In this document: in pieces, positions 7,748-15,830 of the stretch
Layout of the letters: every line of letters begins with the position of its first letter
How positions within the stretch are numbered: position 1 is the stretch's first letter
NCBI RefSeq assembly: GCF_900115775.1
Contig: NZ_FOXS01000001.1
Span: forward strand, 992,001 to 1,056,000
Reading direction: 5' to 3'
Length of the DNA: 64,000 nucleotides
Source of the DNA: Hymenobacter arizonensis
Lineage (GTDB): Bacteria > Bacteroidota > Bacteroidia > Cytophagales > Hymenobacteraceae
Made by a program: the position numbers and the translations under genes
Notes under the pieces: model-generated
Database searches by the model: none
What the model was told of the DNA's origin: nothing
Seen by the model: only the letters and a program-made list of their open reading frames with translations

Positions 7748-9610
7748 GTGAAAAACCGCTTCGCGTTTCAACCGCGCTACTTCCTTTTTTGGCTCCTGTT
7801 TTTTTTTCTGGGACGTGCTTTTTTTCTGGCGTATCACAATGGAGCAACAGCACAATTACCCGTCCGCACCGTTCTCGGCACGTTTGCCTACGGTCTGCGC
7901 CTCGACGCCTCCGTTGCGGCCTATGTGTGCCTGCTACCATTCGTAGCCTTTATAATAGGTAGCCTGTTGCCGCGCTTTCCACTGCGGGGCGTCATAAAGA
8001 GCTACTCAATAGTAGTAGGCATTCTTTTGACGCTATTAATAACCGTTGACCTGGAGTTGTACCGAACCTGGGGGTTCCGGCTCGACGACACGCCGCTGCA
8101 GTACCTAAACTCCCCCAAGGAAATGATGGCTTCGGCCGGCAGTGCGCCGCTGGCGCTGCTGGTGGGGCTTTTTGTGGGGCTGCTGGCCGCCAGCTGGGGT
8201 TTGTACAGGCTGGTGGTTGGCACGCTGCCTCCGCTGCCTGCGTGGTTTGGTCGCGGGCGTGCGGCCCTGGCGTCGGTGCTGTACGCGGCCCTTCTTATAA
8301 TACCCTTGCGCGGGGGCACCCAACAGATTCCGGTTAACCAAAGCGACGTTTACTTTTCCCGCATTGCCTTTGCCAATCACTCGGCCCTAAATGCGCCCTG
8401 GAACTTAGTAAGCGCCCTTATCCTGCGCTCCGGCGAGCAGATGCCCCCCGCCTTCATGCCCGACAGCACGGCGCGGCGGCTGGTATCAGCTATTTACCCG
8501 CGGGCGGTAGCCGCCCCGGTTACGCCTGCCCCTACGGCCTCGGTGCTCACTACCTCCCGGCCCAATGTGTTGTTTATTATTCTCGAAAGCTTCACTTCCA
8601 AGCTGGTGGGCTGCGTGGGCGGAGAGCCCGGCGTTACCCCCAGCCTGGACAGCTTGGCGCGCACAGGCATCTTATTTACGAACATCTACGCGGCTGGCGA
8701 CCGTAGCCAGAAAGGCTTGGTTTCGTTGCTCTCGGGCTACCCCAACCAGCCCACCACCAGTATCATCAAGTTTCCGAGAAAAAACGAGCACCTCCCCCAC
8801 CTAAACCGCTCGCTGGCAACAGCGGGCTACAGCTCGCACTATTACTACGGGGGCGAGCTCGCCTTTGCCAACATGCGGGGCTACCTGCAAACGGCCGGTT
8901 ATGAAAAAATCACCGAACGCACTGATTTCTCTTTGGCCGAGCAAAACTCAAAGTGGGGTGCTCACGATGGCACGCTCTTCGACCGCATCCTGGCCGATGC
9001 CCGGCAACAACCCCAACCGTTTTTCATTACGGCCTTCACGCTGAGTAGCCACGAGCCTTTCGAAGTGCCCATCAAAACCAAATTTCCGGGCAATTCCGAA
9101 GAGCAGCTGTTTCGCAATTCGGTTTACTACACAGACTTTGCCTTGGGGAAATTTCTGCAGGAAGCCAAAAAACAGCCGTGGTATGCCAATACGCTGCTGG
9201 TTTTGGTGGCCGACCATGGCCACCACCTGCCGGGCAACTCAGAAAATAGCAGTCCCGAGAAATTCCGCATTCCGCTTCTGCTGGCCGGAGGCGCGTTGCG
9301 GCCCGAGGCGCGGGGGCGCGTGGTGAGCACCATAGGCTCACAGACAGACGTAGCCGCCACGCTTTTGCAGCAACTGGGCTTGCCGGCCACCAGCTTCGTG
9401 TGGAGCCGCGACCTGCTGGCCGCCAATCCTATCTCCTTCGCCTATTATTGTTATAATAATGGTTTCGGCGCCGTGTCGCCCGCTGGCACCTTAACTTTCG
9501 ACAATGTGAGCCGGCATGTGGTCGGGCGCGACGCAAACGTGACCAATGCCCAGCTTCAGTTGGGTCAAGCCATGCAGCAGATTACGCTGGATGATTTTTC
9601 GAAGAAGTAG
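7748..9610 (+). CDS. LtaS-like membrane sulfatase-fold phosphoglycerol/phosphoethanolamine transferase
   Basis: A 620-residue protein with five membrane helices (from FLFWLLFFFLGRAFFLAY to the segment ending near residue 200), then an extracytoplasmic sulfatase-fold domain from about residue 270 (PNVLFIILESF). Metal-binding elements are visible: the ESF glutamate, and VADHGHHLPGN near residue 489. The nucleophile position, normally Thr in LtaS, reads AGDRSQKGLVSLLSGYP with Ser at about residue 320. Family members transfer phosphoglycerol or phosphoethanolamine head groups to glycolipids, glycans or lipid A; Bacteroidetes make no lipoteichoic acid, so the acceptor here is unknown. GTG at 7748 is chosen because the -7 box overlaps the upstream frame extension. 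Confidence 0.88.
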   Translation: MKNRFAFQPRYFLFWLLFFFLGRAFFLAYHNGATAQLPVRTVLGTFAYGLRLDASVAAYVCLLPFVAFIIGSLLPRFPLRGVIKSYSIVVGILLTLLITVDLELYRTWGFRLDDTPLQYLNSPKEMMASAGSAPLALLVGLFVGLLAASWGLYRLVVGTLPPLPAWFGRGRAALASVLYAALLIIPLRGGTQQIPVNQSDVYFSRIAFANHSALNAPWNLVSALILRSGEQMPPAFMPDSTARRLVSAIYPRAVAAPVTPAPTASVLTTSRPNVLFIILESFTSKLVGCVGGEPGVTPSLDSLARTGILFTNIYAAGDRSQKGLVSLLSGYPNQPTTSIIKFPRKNEHLPHLNRSLATAGYSSHYYYGGELAFANMRGYLQTAGYEKITERTDFSLAEQNSKWGAHDGTLFDRILADARQQPQPFFITAFTLSSHEPFEVPIKTKFPGNSEEQLFRNSVYYTDFALGKFLQEAKKQPWYANTLLVLVADHGHHLPGNSENSSPEKFRIPLLLAGGALRPEARGRVVSTIGSQTDVAATLLQQLGLPATSFVWSRDLLAANPISFAYYCYNNGFGAVSPAGTLTFDNVSRHVVGRDANVTNAQLQLGQAMQQITLDDFSKK

Positions 9611-9719
9611 AGAGTAATCGAAAGTTTTACCGCTTGAATGGTAAGCCTTACCTTAAGGGCTCTCTCCTACTCGGGCCCCGGCCCCACAAGTGGCTTTCTT
9701 TCGCCATCGGCTTCGTTCG

Positions 9720-9727
9720 TACCTTTG
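9720..9727 (+). promoter_or_regulatory. -7 promoter element for mtaB
   Basis: TACCTTTG, a perfect TAnnTTTG, ends 7 bases before the mtaB ATG at 9735. Transcription would start at or within a few bases of the ATG, so the mRNA should be leaderless or nearly so. Confidence 0.6.
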
Positions 9728-9734
9728 CGGGACT

Positions 9735-11069
9735 ATGCCTACCCCCCAATCTGTTGCGTTTTATACCCTCGGCTGCAAGCTGAACTTCTCTGAAACTTCG
9801 GCCATTGGCCGCCAGTTCGAAGAGAAGGGCTTTCAGAAAATACCCTTCGAAGCCGGGGCCGATTTATACGTTATTAATACCTGCTCCGTCACCGACCACG
9901 CCGACCGCAAGTGCCGGAAAGTGGTGCAGCAGGCCTTGAAGCACAACCCCGAGGCTTTTGTAGCTATTGTGGGGTGCTACGCACAGCTCAAACCTCAGGA
10001 AATTGCTACGATACCGGGAGTGAGCGCAGTGCTTGGCGCGGCCGAGAAGTTTCAGCTGGTCGACATTCTGGCTGATTTCAAAAAGCCGGCGCCGGGCCAG
10101 CCCGGGCAGGTACACGCCTCTCCTATTTCGGAAGCCACCGAGTTTCATGCGGCTCATTCGTACGGCGACCGTACCCGCACATTCCTGAAAGTGCAGGACG
10201 GCTGCGACTACTCCTGTTCGTTCTGTACCATTCCGCTGGCGCGGGGCAGCAGCCGCTCAGGCAGCATAGCCAGCGTAGTAGAGCGCGTGGAAAAGCTAGC
10301 CGAAACCGGGGTGAAAGAAATAGTGCTGACCGGGGTCAACCTCGGCGACTTTGGCCTGCAGGGGCCCGAGCGCGAGCGTCGCGAAGATTTTACCCAGCTG
10401 GTGCGGGCGCTGGATGATGTCACGGGCATTCGCCGGTTCCGCATCAGCAGCTGCGAGCCCAACCTGCTCACCGACGATATTCTGGACACCGTGGCCGACT
10501 CGGCGCGCTTCATGCCGCACTTCCACATTCCGCTGCAAAGCGGCTCCGACAAAATACTGGGCCTGATGCGCCGGCGCTACCGCCGGGCCCTCTACGCCAG
10601 CCGGGTGGCCCGCATCAAGGAATTGATGCCGCACGCCTGCATTGGCGTCGATGTGATTGTTGGATTCCCCGGCGAAACCGACGCCGACTTCCTCGACACG
10701 TACAACTTCCTCAACGAGCTGCCCATCAGCTACCTCCACGTATTCCCCTACTCGGAACGCCCCGATACGCTGGCCCCCACCCTGCCCGGCCGGGTGCAGG
10801 ACAGGGTGCGGCACGAACGCACCACGCAGCTGCGCAGTTTATCGGAAAAGAAAAAGCGCTTTTTTTACGAGCAGCACCTGGGCTTGGAAACCGACGTGCT
10901 GTTTGAAGATGATGTAACTGATGGCCGCATGGAGGGTTTTACGCCCAATTACATCCGGGTGGCCGCAAAATATGACCCGCTGTTGGTGGGCGAAATGAAA
11001 ACCCTGCGCCTGACTGGCGTCAGCGCTTTGGGACTGATGGAAGCCGAAGAAATGGGCGTGCTGGCCTAA
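9735..11069 (+). CDS. mtaB: tRNA t6A37 methylthiotransferase
   Basis: MtaB is a radical-SAM enzyme that adds a methylthio group to t6A at position 37 of tRNAs reading ANN codons. From MPTPQSVAFYTLGCKLNFSE the N-terminal MTTase domain supplies cysteines in TLGCKLN, INTCSVT and VGCYAQ for one 4Fe-4S cluster. The radical-SAM motif CDYSCSFC lies near residues 157-164, followed by IPLARGSSRSG and the TRAM-like C-terminus (VLFEDDVTDGRMEGFTPNYIRV). The length of 444 residues is normal. The frame extends 15 codons upstream, but the -7 box sits inside that extension. Its stop overlaps the convergent XRE gene by 4 bases. The related miaB is at 43460. Confidence 0.95.
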   Translation: MPTPQSVAFYTLGCKLNFSETSAIGRQFEEKGFQKIPFEAGADLYVINTCSVTDHADRKCRKVVQQALKHNPEAFVAIVGCYAQLKPQEIATIPGVSAVLGAAEKFQLVDILADFKKPAPGQPGQVHASPISEATEFHAAHSYGDRTRTFLKVQDGCDYSCSFCTIPLARGSSRSGSIASVVERVEKLAETGVKEIVLTGVNLGDFGLQGPERERREDFTQLVRALDDVTGIRRFRISSCEPNLLTDDILDTVADSARFMPHFHIPLQSGSDKILGLMRRRYRRALYASRVARIKELMPHACIGVDVIVGFPGETDADFLDTYNFLNELPISYLHVFPYSERPDTLAPTLPGRVQDRVRHERTTQLRSLSEKKKRFFYEQHLGLETDVLFEDDVTDGRMEGFTPNYIRVAAKYDPLLVGEMKTLRLTGVSALGLMEAEEMGVLA

Positions 11070-11881
11070 ACCATGGCTTGCCGGGCCATGGCCAGCATCT
11101 CACGCAGCATTTGCTGCTGCTCGAGCAGGTGCTGATTGCGCATTTCGGAAAGGGCCAGTTGGTGCTGGAGGTGCTGGGCATGTAGCGCCGCAGCCACATA
11201 CGTTTCGGGGCCTGGTGCTGGCACGGCCGCTACAGCTGCCTGAACGGGAGCTGCCGGGGCGCTTACCGGTAGTGCAGCCGCACTTGGGGCAGGTTCCGGA
11301 GCCACTGGTGCCGGGGCGGGAGTGACAATCTGCGGCTCAAAAGCTGGAGCGGACGTGGTAGTAGCGGCCGAGTAAGCTGCTGCCTCGGGCACGGCCACTG
11401 GCTTCGGAGCAGGTTCGGCAAACGGCGCCACTTCGGGGACAGTAGCCGTTGCCCGAGCAGGCTGCGCCGCTGCCGCGGCCAGCGCCAACGTGGCGGCAAT
11501 TTCGGCTGGCTGCAGGCGAGTACCCGCTACGCCAGGACCGGACCGACGATGCGGTGGCACTTCGATTTCCTCCAAATCAATGGACTCAAGGGCTGGTTCC
11601 GGCGCGGGCAGAGCGACCTGAGACATATGCTTAACGACAGGCTCGCCGCTTACCAACATGGGACCACGGCCCAGCAGCAGCCAGTCCCTTGATACATTTG
11701 GGTAAATCTCAAAAACCTTACATAGAAGGTCGTAACCTGGCTTATTGCGGCCGTCAATAAGGTGTTGCACCACGCTTGCCGTTTTGCCCAACGACATGGC
11801 AAAGCTGTTTTTCGTTAAGCCAAACTGTTTAATAAGTTGAGCAAAGCGCTGGTCGATGGGAACGGGAACGGGGACAGCCAT
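11066..11881 (-). CDS. XRE-family regulator with long Pro/Ala linker and C-terminal coiled coil
   Basis: A 271-residue protein. Residues 8-75 form an XRE helix-turn-helix (RFAQLIKQFGLTKNSFAMSL, ASVVQHLIDGRNKPGYDLL, YPNVSRDWLLLGRGPML), the Bacteroidetes type that ends in the DWLL.G.GPM signature. Residues 90-220 are low-complexity, rich in Ala, Pro and Val, and probably disordered. The last 45 residues (HAQHLQHQLALSEM onwards) form a Gln/Leu-rich coiled coil suited to oligomerisation. The start codon follows an inverted-repeat operator that overlaps its own -7 box, so autoregulation is likely. The 3' end overlaps convergent mtaB by 4 bases. Targets beyond its own promoter are unknown. Confidence 0.85.
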   Translation of the reverse strand: MAVPVPVPIDQRFAQLIKQFGLTKNSFAMSLGKTASVVQHLIDGRNKPGYDLLCKVFEIYPNVSRDWLLLGRGPMLVSGEPVVKHMSQVALPAPEPALESIDLEEIEVPPHRRSGPGVAGTRLQPAEIAATLALAAAAAQPARATATVPEVAPFAEPAPKPVAVPEAAAYSAATTTSAPAFEPQIVTPAPAPVAPEPAPSAAALPVSAPAAPVQAAVAAVPAPGPETYVAAALHAQHLQHQLALSEMRNQHLLEQQQMLREMLAMARQAMV

Positions 11882-11887
11882 GGCGTT

Positions 11888-11909
11888 TGTACAAATGAGT
11901 ACTTGTGCA
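11888..11909. promoter_or_regulatory. Candidate operator for the XRE regulator
   Basis: An imperfect inverted repeat in which left TGTACAAAT and right ACTTGTGCA match at TGnACAAnT in each half. The left half includes part of the perfect palindrome TTTGTACAAA (11886-11895). It sits between the start codon and the -7 box and just overlaps the box, so bound protein would block transcription. Confidence 0.5.
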
Positions 11910-11915
11910 AATGTA
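11908..11915 (-). promoter_or_regulatory. -7 promoter element for the XRE gene
   Basis: TACATTTG on the minus strand, a perfect TAnnTTTG, 27 bases above the start codon and adjoining the operator-like repeat. Confidence 0.55.
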
Positions 11916-11957
11916 TAAAAAATAGCCTTGCATCCTGCCTATCTACTCCACAAACGA

Positions 11958-12008
11958 AACGGGCCCCGGCGCTACTACCAAGTCTGATAGTTCGCGCCGG
12001 GGCCCGTT
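11958..12008. terminator. Hairpin terminator downstream of the ABC permease gene
   Basis: A perfect 15-bp GC-rich stem (11958-11972 and 11994-12008) with a 21-base loop, 16 bases past the stop of the minus-strand permease gene. The T tract is weak (TCGTTTG). Confidence 0.55.
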
Positions 12009-12023
12009 ATAGAAGGGGTTTTG

Positions 12024-13262
12024 TTACTCGTACCGTAACGAATCAATTGGGTCCAACGCAGCAGCTTTGCTGGCGGGGTAATAGCCCGATGCCAGCCCTA
12101 CTCCCACGCAGATAATTAGGCCTGCAATCATCCACACCCACGGCACCAAGAACGAGCCGGAGCCCACGAACTTGGCCACGCCGTTGCCGCCGAGCACACC
12201 GAGCACGATGCCCAACGTGCCACCCAACAAGCAGATTACGATGGCCTCGATGAGAAACTGCTGCCGAATCTGAACGGCCGTAGCCCCCAGTGCCTTACGG
12301 ATACCAATTTCACGGGTGCGCTCCGTCACCGAAACCAGCATGATGTTCATGAGGGCGATGCTGGCGCCCAGCAGCGTGATAAACGCCATAATACTGCCGC
12401 CAACTTTCACCTTGCCCGAAATTGCGTCGAGGTCAGAAGCCAGCGACTCGCTGCTCTCCACCACGAAGCTGTCTTCCTGGCCCAGTTTGTCGTGTCGCAC
12501 GGCCCGCATCACACCGGTGGCTTGGCCTATTAAGAAGTTGAGGGTGCCTTGCTCGTCGGTTGCGGTCTTGATGTCGTAGGTGAGGGCGCGCTGCCGGGGC
12601 ATTTGGTTGCCGGTTTCGAGCGGCAGCAGAGCCAGGCGGTCGGCGCCGCCGCCACCCATGCTGCTCCCGCTTTTTTCGAGTAGGCCAATTATTTGGAAGC
12701 GCCGCCCTAAGGCCGACACGTATTGGCCAACCGGGCTTTGCTTGGGAAAAAGCTTCAGGCGAATCTCCTCGCCTACTATCATAACGTTGGCGCCGTTGGT
12801 GAGCTCGGCCTGCGAAAAACTGCGGCCGCTGGCCAGGTTGTACCCCTGAATCTTGAGGTAGTTTTCATCACCGGCCACCACCTGCATGTTGGGGTTGGTT
12901 TTGGTGCCGTTGGCTTTCATCTCCACGGCTCCCGCGATGAAGGCGGAAACGCCTACCTGAGCATCATCGCCCATGGCCTTTTTATATTGCTTAGCCTCCA
13001 GATAGTTAACGGGCGCGTACTGCTTGGCCTGCACGCCTCCGCGCCGCCCCCTGTTGCTGTAGCCCTTGGCGCGGATGTCGAAGGAGTTGGCCCCGAGGCT
13101 GGCAAAGGTCTCGGAAAGGGAGTTTTTCATGGCATCGATGCCGGTCAGAATGCCCACCAAGGCAAACAAGCCGATACTCAGGATAAGCGCCGTGAGGATG
13201 GTGCGCAGCAAATTGGCGCGAATGGAACGGAACGCTTCGCGGACGTTTTCGAAAGGGCTCAT
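12024..13262 (-). CDS. MacB/FtsX-type ABC transporter permease
   Basis: A 412-residue protein from MSPFENVREAFRSIRANLLR. It has the MacB topology: a first membrane helix (LTALILSIGLFALVGILTGI), a large periplasmic MacB_PCD domain (about residues 45-280), then three C-terminal helices of the FtsX domain (IMAFITLLGASIALMNIMLV, the IEAIVICLLGGTLGIVLGVL segment, and WMIAGLIICVGVGLASGYYP). The motif ERTREIGIRKALGAT is diagnostic. Such permeases couple ATP hydrolysis to mechanical work on periplasmic partners such as lipoproteins, peptides or macrolides. No ATPase gene is adjacent, so the partner must be encoded elsewhere. It diverges from a secreted protein gene at 13446. The frame extends to 13397, but that extension is repeat DNA. 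Confidence 0.92.
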   Translation of the reverse strand: MSPFENVREAFRSIRANLLRTILTALILSIGLFALVGILTGIDAMKNSLSETFASLGANSFDIRAKGYSNRGRRGGVQAKQYAPVNYLEAKQYKKAMGDDAQVGVSAFIAGAVEMKANGTKTNPNMQVVAGDENYLKIQGYNLASGRSFSQAELTNGANVMIVGEEIRLKLFPKQSPVGQYVSALGRRFQIIGLLEKSGSSMGGGGADRLALLPLETGNQMPRQRALTYDIKTATDEQGTLNFLIGQATGVMRAVRHDKLGQEDSFVVESSESLASDLDAISGKVKVGGSIMAFITLLGASIALMNIMLVSVTERTREIGIRKALGATAVQIRQQFLIEAIVICLLGGTLGIVLGVLGGNGVAKFVGSGSFLVPWVWMIAGLIICVGVGLASGYYPASKAAALDPIDSLRYE

Positions 13263-13277
13263 GGGTTGGAAAGTGGT

Positions 13278-13353
13278 GCGAAGCCATGGCTTCGCGGCGT
13301 TGAACGGCCGTTGAAGTGATAATTGGGGCCAAACGCGAAGCCAAAGCTTCGCG
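13278..13353. repeat. Pair of GCGAAGC...GCTTCGC palindromes between divergent genes
   Basis: GCGAAGCCATGGCTTCGC (13278-13295) is a perfect 18-bp palindrome, and 13334-13353 forms an 8-bp stem CGCGAAGC/GCTTCGCG with a 4-base loop. Both lie in the shared upstream region of the permease and the secreted protein. They could be operators or copies of a dispersed repeat. Confidence 0.5.
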
Positions 13354-13445
13354 CCACCGGTTTCAAAGTTCGGCGACCGGGGCTTAACTTGAACCACCGG
13401 CGCCGCAACCCCGTTGGGTTTATGCGTTTCTTTCTCTCAAAAATC

Positions 13446-14723
13446 ATGTTGCTCAAGCGTCTTCTCTTCTCTCTGCTAGTGGCCGTGACCGGGGTGGCGG
13501 CACCTTTGGCCGTCCGTGCCAACCACGTGTTCATCCCTATGGATAACACCCAAAAAGAGTGTTTAAAAGCTTACGGGGTTGCTTTTTGGTTGCTCCAGCG
13601 CGAAGTACCCGTCGACTGGCTGCTAAACTACCGGGGCGGTGCATTCGCGTTCGAGTCTACCGCCGGGGCCGAAAATGAGCTCGCCGTACGTGGGGTCACC
13701 TTTCAGGTAATCAGCGAGGCCCAGTATACCAGCATTCTTCAGGAAATAGCCGACCCCAACGCCAACATGGACGTGATGAAGCTGGAGAAAGTGCCCAAAA
13801 TTGCGGTGTACACCCCCAAGGGCAAACAGCCCTGGGACGATGCCGTGACTATGGTGCTGGCCTACGCCGAAATTCCCTACACGCAGATTTATGACGACGA
13901 AGTGCTGGCCGGCCAGCTCCCCAAATACGACTGGCTGCACTTGCACCACGAAGATTTCACGGGCCAGTACGGCAAGTTTTATTCCTCTTACCGCAACTAC
14001 CCCTGGTACCAGCAGCAGCAGCGCGATGCCGAAGCCACCGCGAAGCGCAACGGCTTTGCCAAGGTGAGCCAGATGAAAGGCTCCGTGACCGTGAAGATGC
14101 AGGAGTTCATTGCGGGCGGCGGCTTCATGTTTGCCATGTGCTCGGCTACCGACAGCTACGACATCGCCTTGGCCGGCTTGGGCGTCGACATGGTTGAAAG
14201 CATGTACGACGGCGACCCCGCCGACCCCGCGGCCCAATCCAAACTCAACTTCAACCGCAGCCTAGCCTTCGAAAACTTTCAACTGGTGCGCAACCCTTTT
14301 GAGTACGAATACTCAAACATCGATATGCAGCCCGGCGAGCGCGGCTTAGGGGAGCAAAACGACTACTTCTCGCTGTTCACCTTCTCCGCTAAGTACGACC
14401 CGGTTCCCACCATGCTGTGCCAAAACCACGAGAAAACCATCCACGGGTTTATGGGCCAAACCACGGCGTTTCGTAAGCGCCTCATCAAGTCCGATGTGGT
14501 GGTGATGGGCGACACCAAGCAAACAGGGGAGGCGCGCTACATTCACGGCACCCTCGGCAAGGGCACCTGGACTTTCTACGGCGGCCACGACCCCGAAGAT
14601 TACCAGCATTTGGTTGGGGAAGACCCCACCGACTTGGCGCTCCACCCCAACTCCCCGGGCTACCGACTGATTTTGAACAACATTCTGTTTCCGGCAGCTA
14701 AGAAGAAGAAGCAGAAAACCTAA
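13446..14723 (+). CDS. Secreted protein of the family often labelled asparagine synthetase B (function unknown)
   Basis: A 425-residue protein with a clear signal peptide (MLLKRLLFSLLVAVTGVAAP, cleavage near VRANH), then HVFIPMDNTQKECLKAYGVAFW and WLLNYRGGAF, the hallmarks of a Bacteroidetes family commonly named asparagine synthetase B. It lacks the N-terminal catalytic Cys and the PP-loop of AsnB and is exported, so that name is almost certainly wrong. The middle resembles a class-I glutamine-amidotransferase-like fold: PKIAVYTPKG, YDWLHLHHEDFTG, and an elbow-like GGFMFAMCSATDSYD with Cys at about residue 232. A periplasmic hydrolase or amidase is possible but unproven. It diverges from the MacB-type permease, suggesting a shared envelope role. 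Confidence 0.75.
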   Translation: MLLKRLLFSLLVAVTGVAAPLAVRANHVFIPMDNTQKECLKAYGVAFWLLQREVPVDWLLNYRGGAFAFESTAGAENELAVRGVTFQVISEAQYTSILQEIADPNANMDVMKLEKVPKIAVYTPKGKQPWDDAVTMVLAYAEIPYTQIYDDEVLAGQLPKYDWLHLHHEDFTGQYGKFYSSYRNYPWYQQQQRDAEATAKRNGFAKVSQMKGSVTVKMQEFIAGGGFMFAMCSATDSYDIALAGLGVDMVESMYDGDPADPAAQSKLNFNRSLAFENFQLVRNPFEYEYSNIDMQPGERGLGEQNDYFSLFTFSAKYDPVPTMLCQNHEKTIHGFMGQTTAFRKRLIKSDVVVMGDTKQTGEARYIHGTLGKGTWTFYGGHDPEDYQHLVGEDPTDLALHPNSPGYRLILNNILFPAAKKKKQKT

Positions 14724-14774
14724 GGGTCCCGGCGGGTCTTACCTTAGCCGGCCTATTCTTAGCTCGCTCTTTTC

Positions 14775-15752
14775 GTGCCCACCAACTGGTTTACGACCCC
14801 TTCCCGCCTCCGCACTTTGCTTATTGGCCTAGTCGCGGGAGTGCTTTATGGCCTCTGCGCCATGGCTGTTGCAAGCAGTTCACATCGGGCAGTTTCAATT
14901 GCTTACATTTTTGTGCTTCCGGTGGTGCTTGGCGCTATTCCGGCGTTGTATTCCAGCCGCGAGCAGCTCAGCAACTACCTGTGGCACCTGGTGGCACCGT
15001 GGCTGATGACCTTTACCTTGTTCACCATAAGCTTCATTTCCGGCTTTGAGGGCCTGATATGCTTGGTTGTCATTTTTGGTCCATTTGTAATATTGGGTAG
15101 CCTGGGCGCGTTTTTCTCGCGCCGTGTCAGTCAGCGCGATGTTCCTAATAAGCCCCTCTACGTTTCGCTGATTTTCCTGCTACCGTTCATGGCCGGCTTG
15201 GTGGAGGAACAAGCTTCCGCCACCGACCAATTTTATACGGTGACTACAACGCAGGAAATTGTTGCTTCGCGCGCTGTGGTGTGGCAAAACATTCAGAGCG
15301 TGCGCCACATTCAGCCCCGCGAGATTAAACCCCATTTTGTGCATCTCATTGGCGTTCCCAGGCCCTTGGACGGCCGCTTGGATAGCGCCGGAGTGGGCGG
15401 CATCCGCCACATTCGCTGGGAGAAAGGCCTCTACTTTCAAGAACACATAACCGCCTGGAACCCCGGGCAAGGGTTTGCCTACGACATCAAAGTAAATCCG
15501 CACTCAATTCCCCCGCGCACCCTCGACGAACACGTACTCGTAGGCGGGCAGTATTTCGATGTGGTTCGGGGCAGCTACGGAATTCAGGAACTGGCCGCCG
15601 AGCGCAGCTTGGTCACCCTCACCTGCACCTATCGGGTCACTACCAACCTGAATGGCTACAGCAAACTGTGGGCTGATTTCATGCTTGACGACTTCAATAA
15701 AATGATTTTGGAAGTAATTCAATCTCGGTGCGAGCGCCTCGCACCACTGTAG
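14775..15752 (+). CDS. Membrane protein with C-terminal SRPBCC (START-like) domain
   Basis: A 325-residue protein starting with GTG (MPTNWFTTPSRLRTLLIGLV). Residues 12-145 contain four or five membrane helices (LLIGLVAGVLYGLCAMAVAS, AYIFVLPVVLGAIPALY, LTFTL-type and LICLVVIFGPFVILGSLGAF segments, LYVSLIFLLPFMAGLV). Residues 160-325 look like an SRPBCC ligand-binding domain: TVTTTQEIVASRAVVWQNIQ, GVGGIRHIRWEKG, ITAWNPGQGFAYDI and a final amphipathic helix (WADFMLDDFNKMILEVIQSR). It lies 51 bases below the secreted-protein gene and may be co-transcribed. The ligand is unknown. Fusion of a helix-grip domain to a membrane anchor is seen in other Bacteroidetes. Confidence 0.78.
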   Translation: MPTNWFTTPSRLRTLLIGLVAGVLYGLCAMAVASSSHRAVSIAYIFVLPVVLGAIPALYSSREQLSNYLWHLVAPWLMTFTLFTISFISGFEGLICLVVIFGPFVILGSLGAFFSRRVSQRDVPNKPLYVSLIFLLPFMAGLVEEQASATDQFYTVTTTQEIVASRAVVWQNIQSVRHIQPREIKPHFVHLIGVPRPLDGRLDSAGVGGIRHIRWEKGLYFQEHITAWNPGQGFAYDIKVNPHSIPPRTLDEHVLVGGQYFDVVRGSYGIQELAAERSLVTLTCTYRVTTNLNGYSKLWADFMLDDFNKMILEVIQSRCERLAPL

Positions 15753-15774
15753 GAATTTCCATTTAGTGAGCTAA

Positions 15775-15830
15775 CGCAAAGCGGCCTCAACCCATGATTT
15801 GTGCTAATCATGGGTTGAGGCCGCTTTGCG
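15775..15830. repeat. Perfect 25-bp inverted repeat
   Basis: Arms 15775-15799 and 15806-15830 are exact reverse complements around a 6-base loop. It lies 22 bases past the SRPBCC gene and may act as its terminator, but it has no T tract, and the arm length is far beyond what termination needs. Confidence 0.8.
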
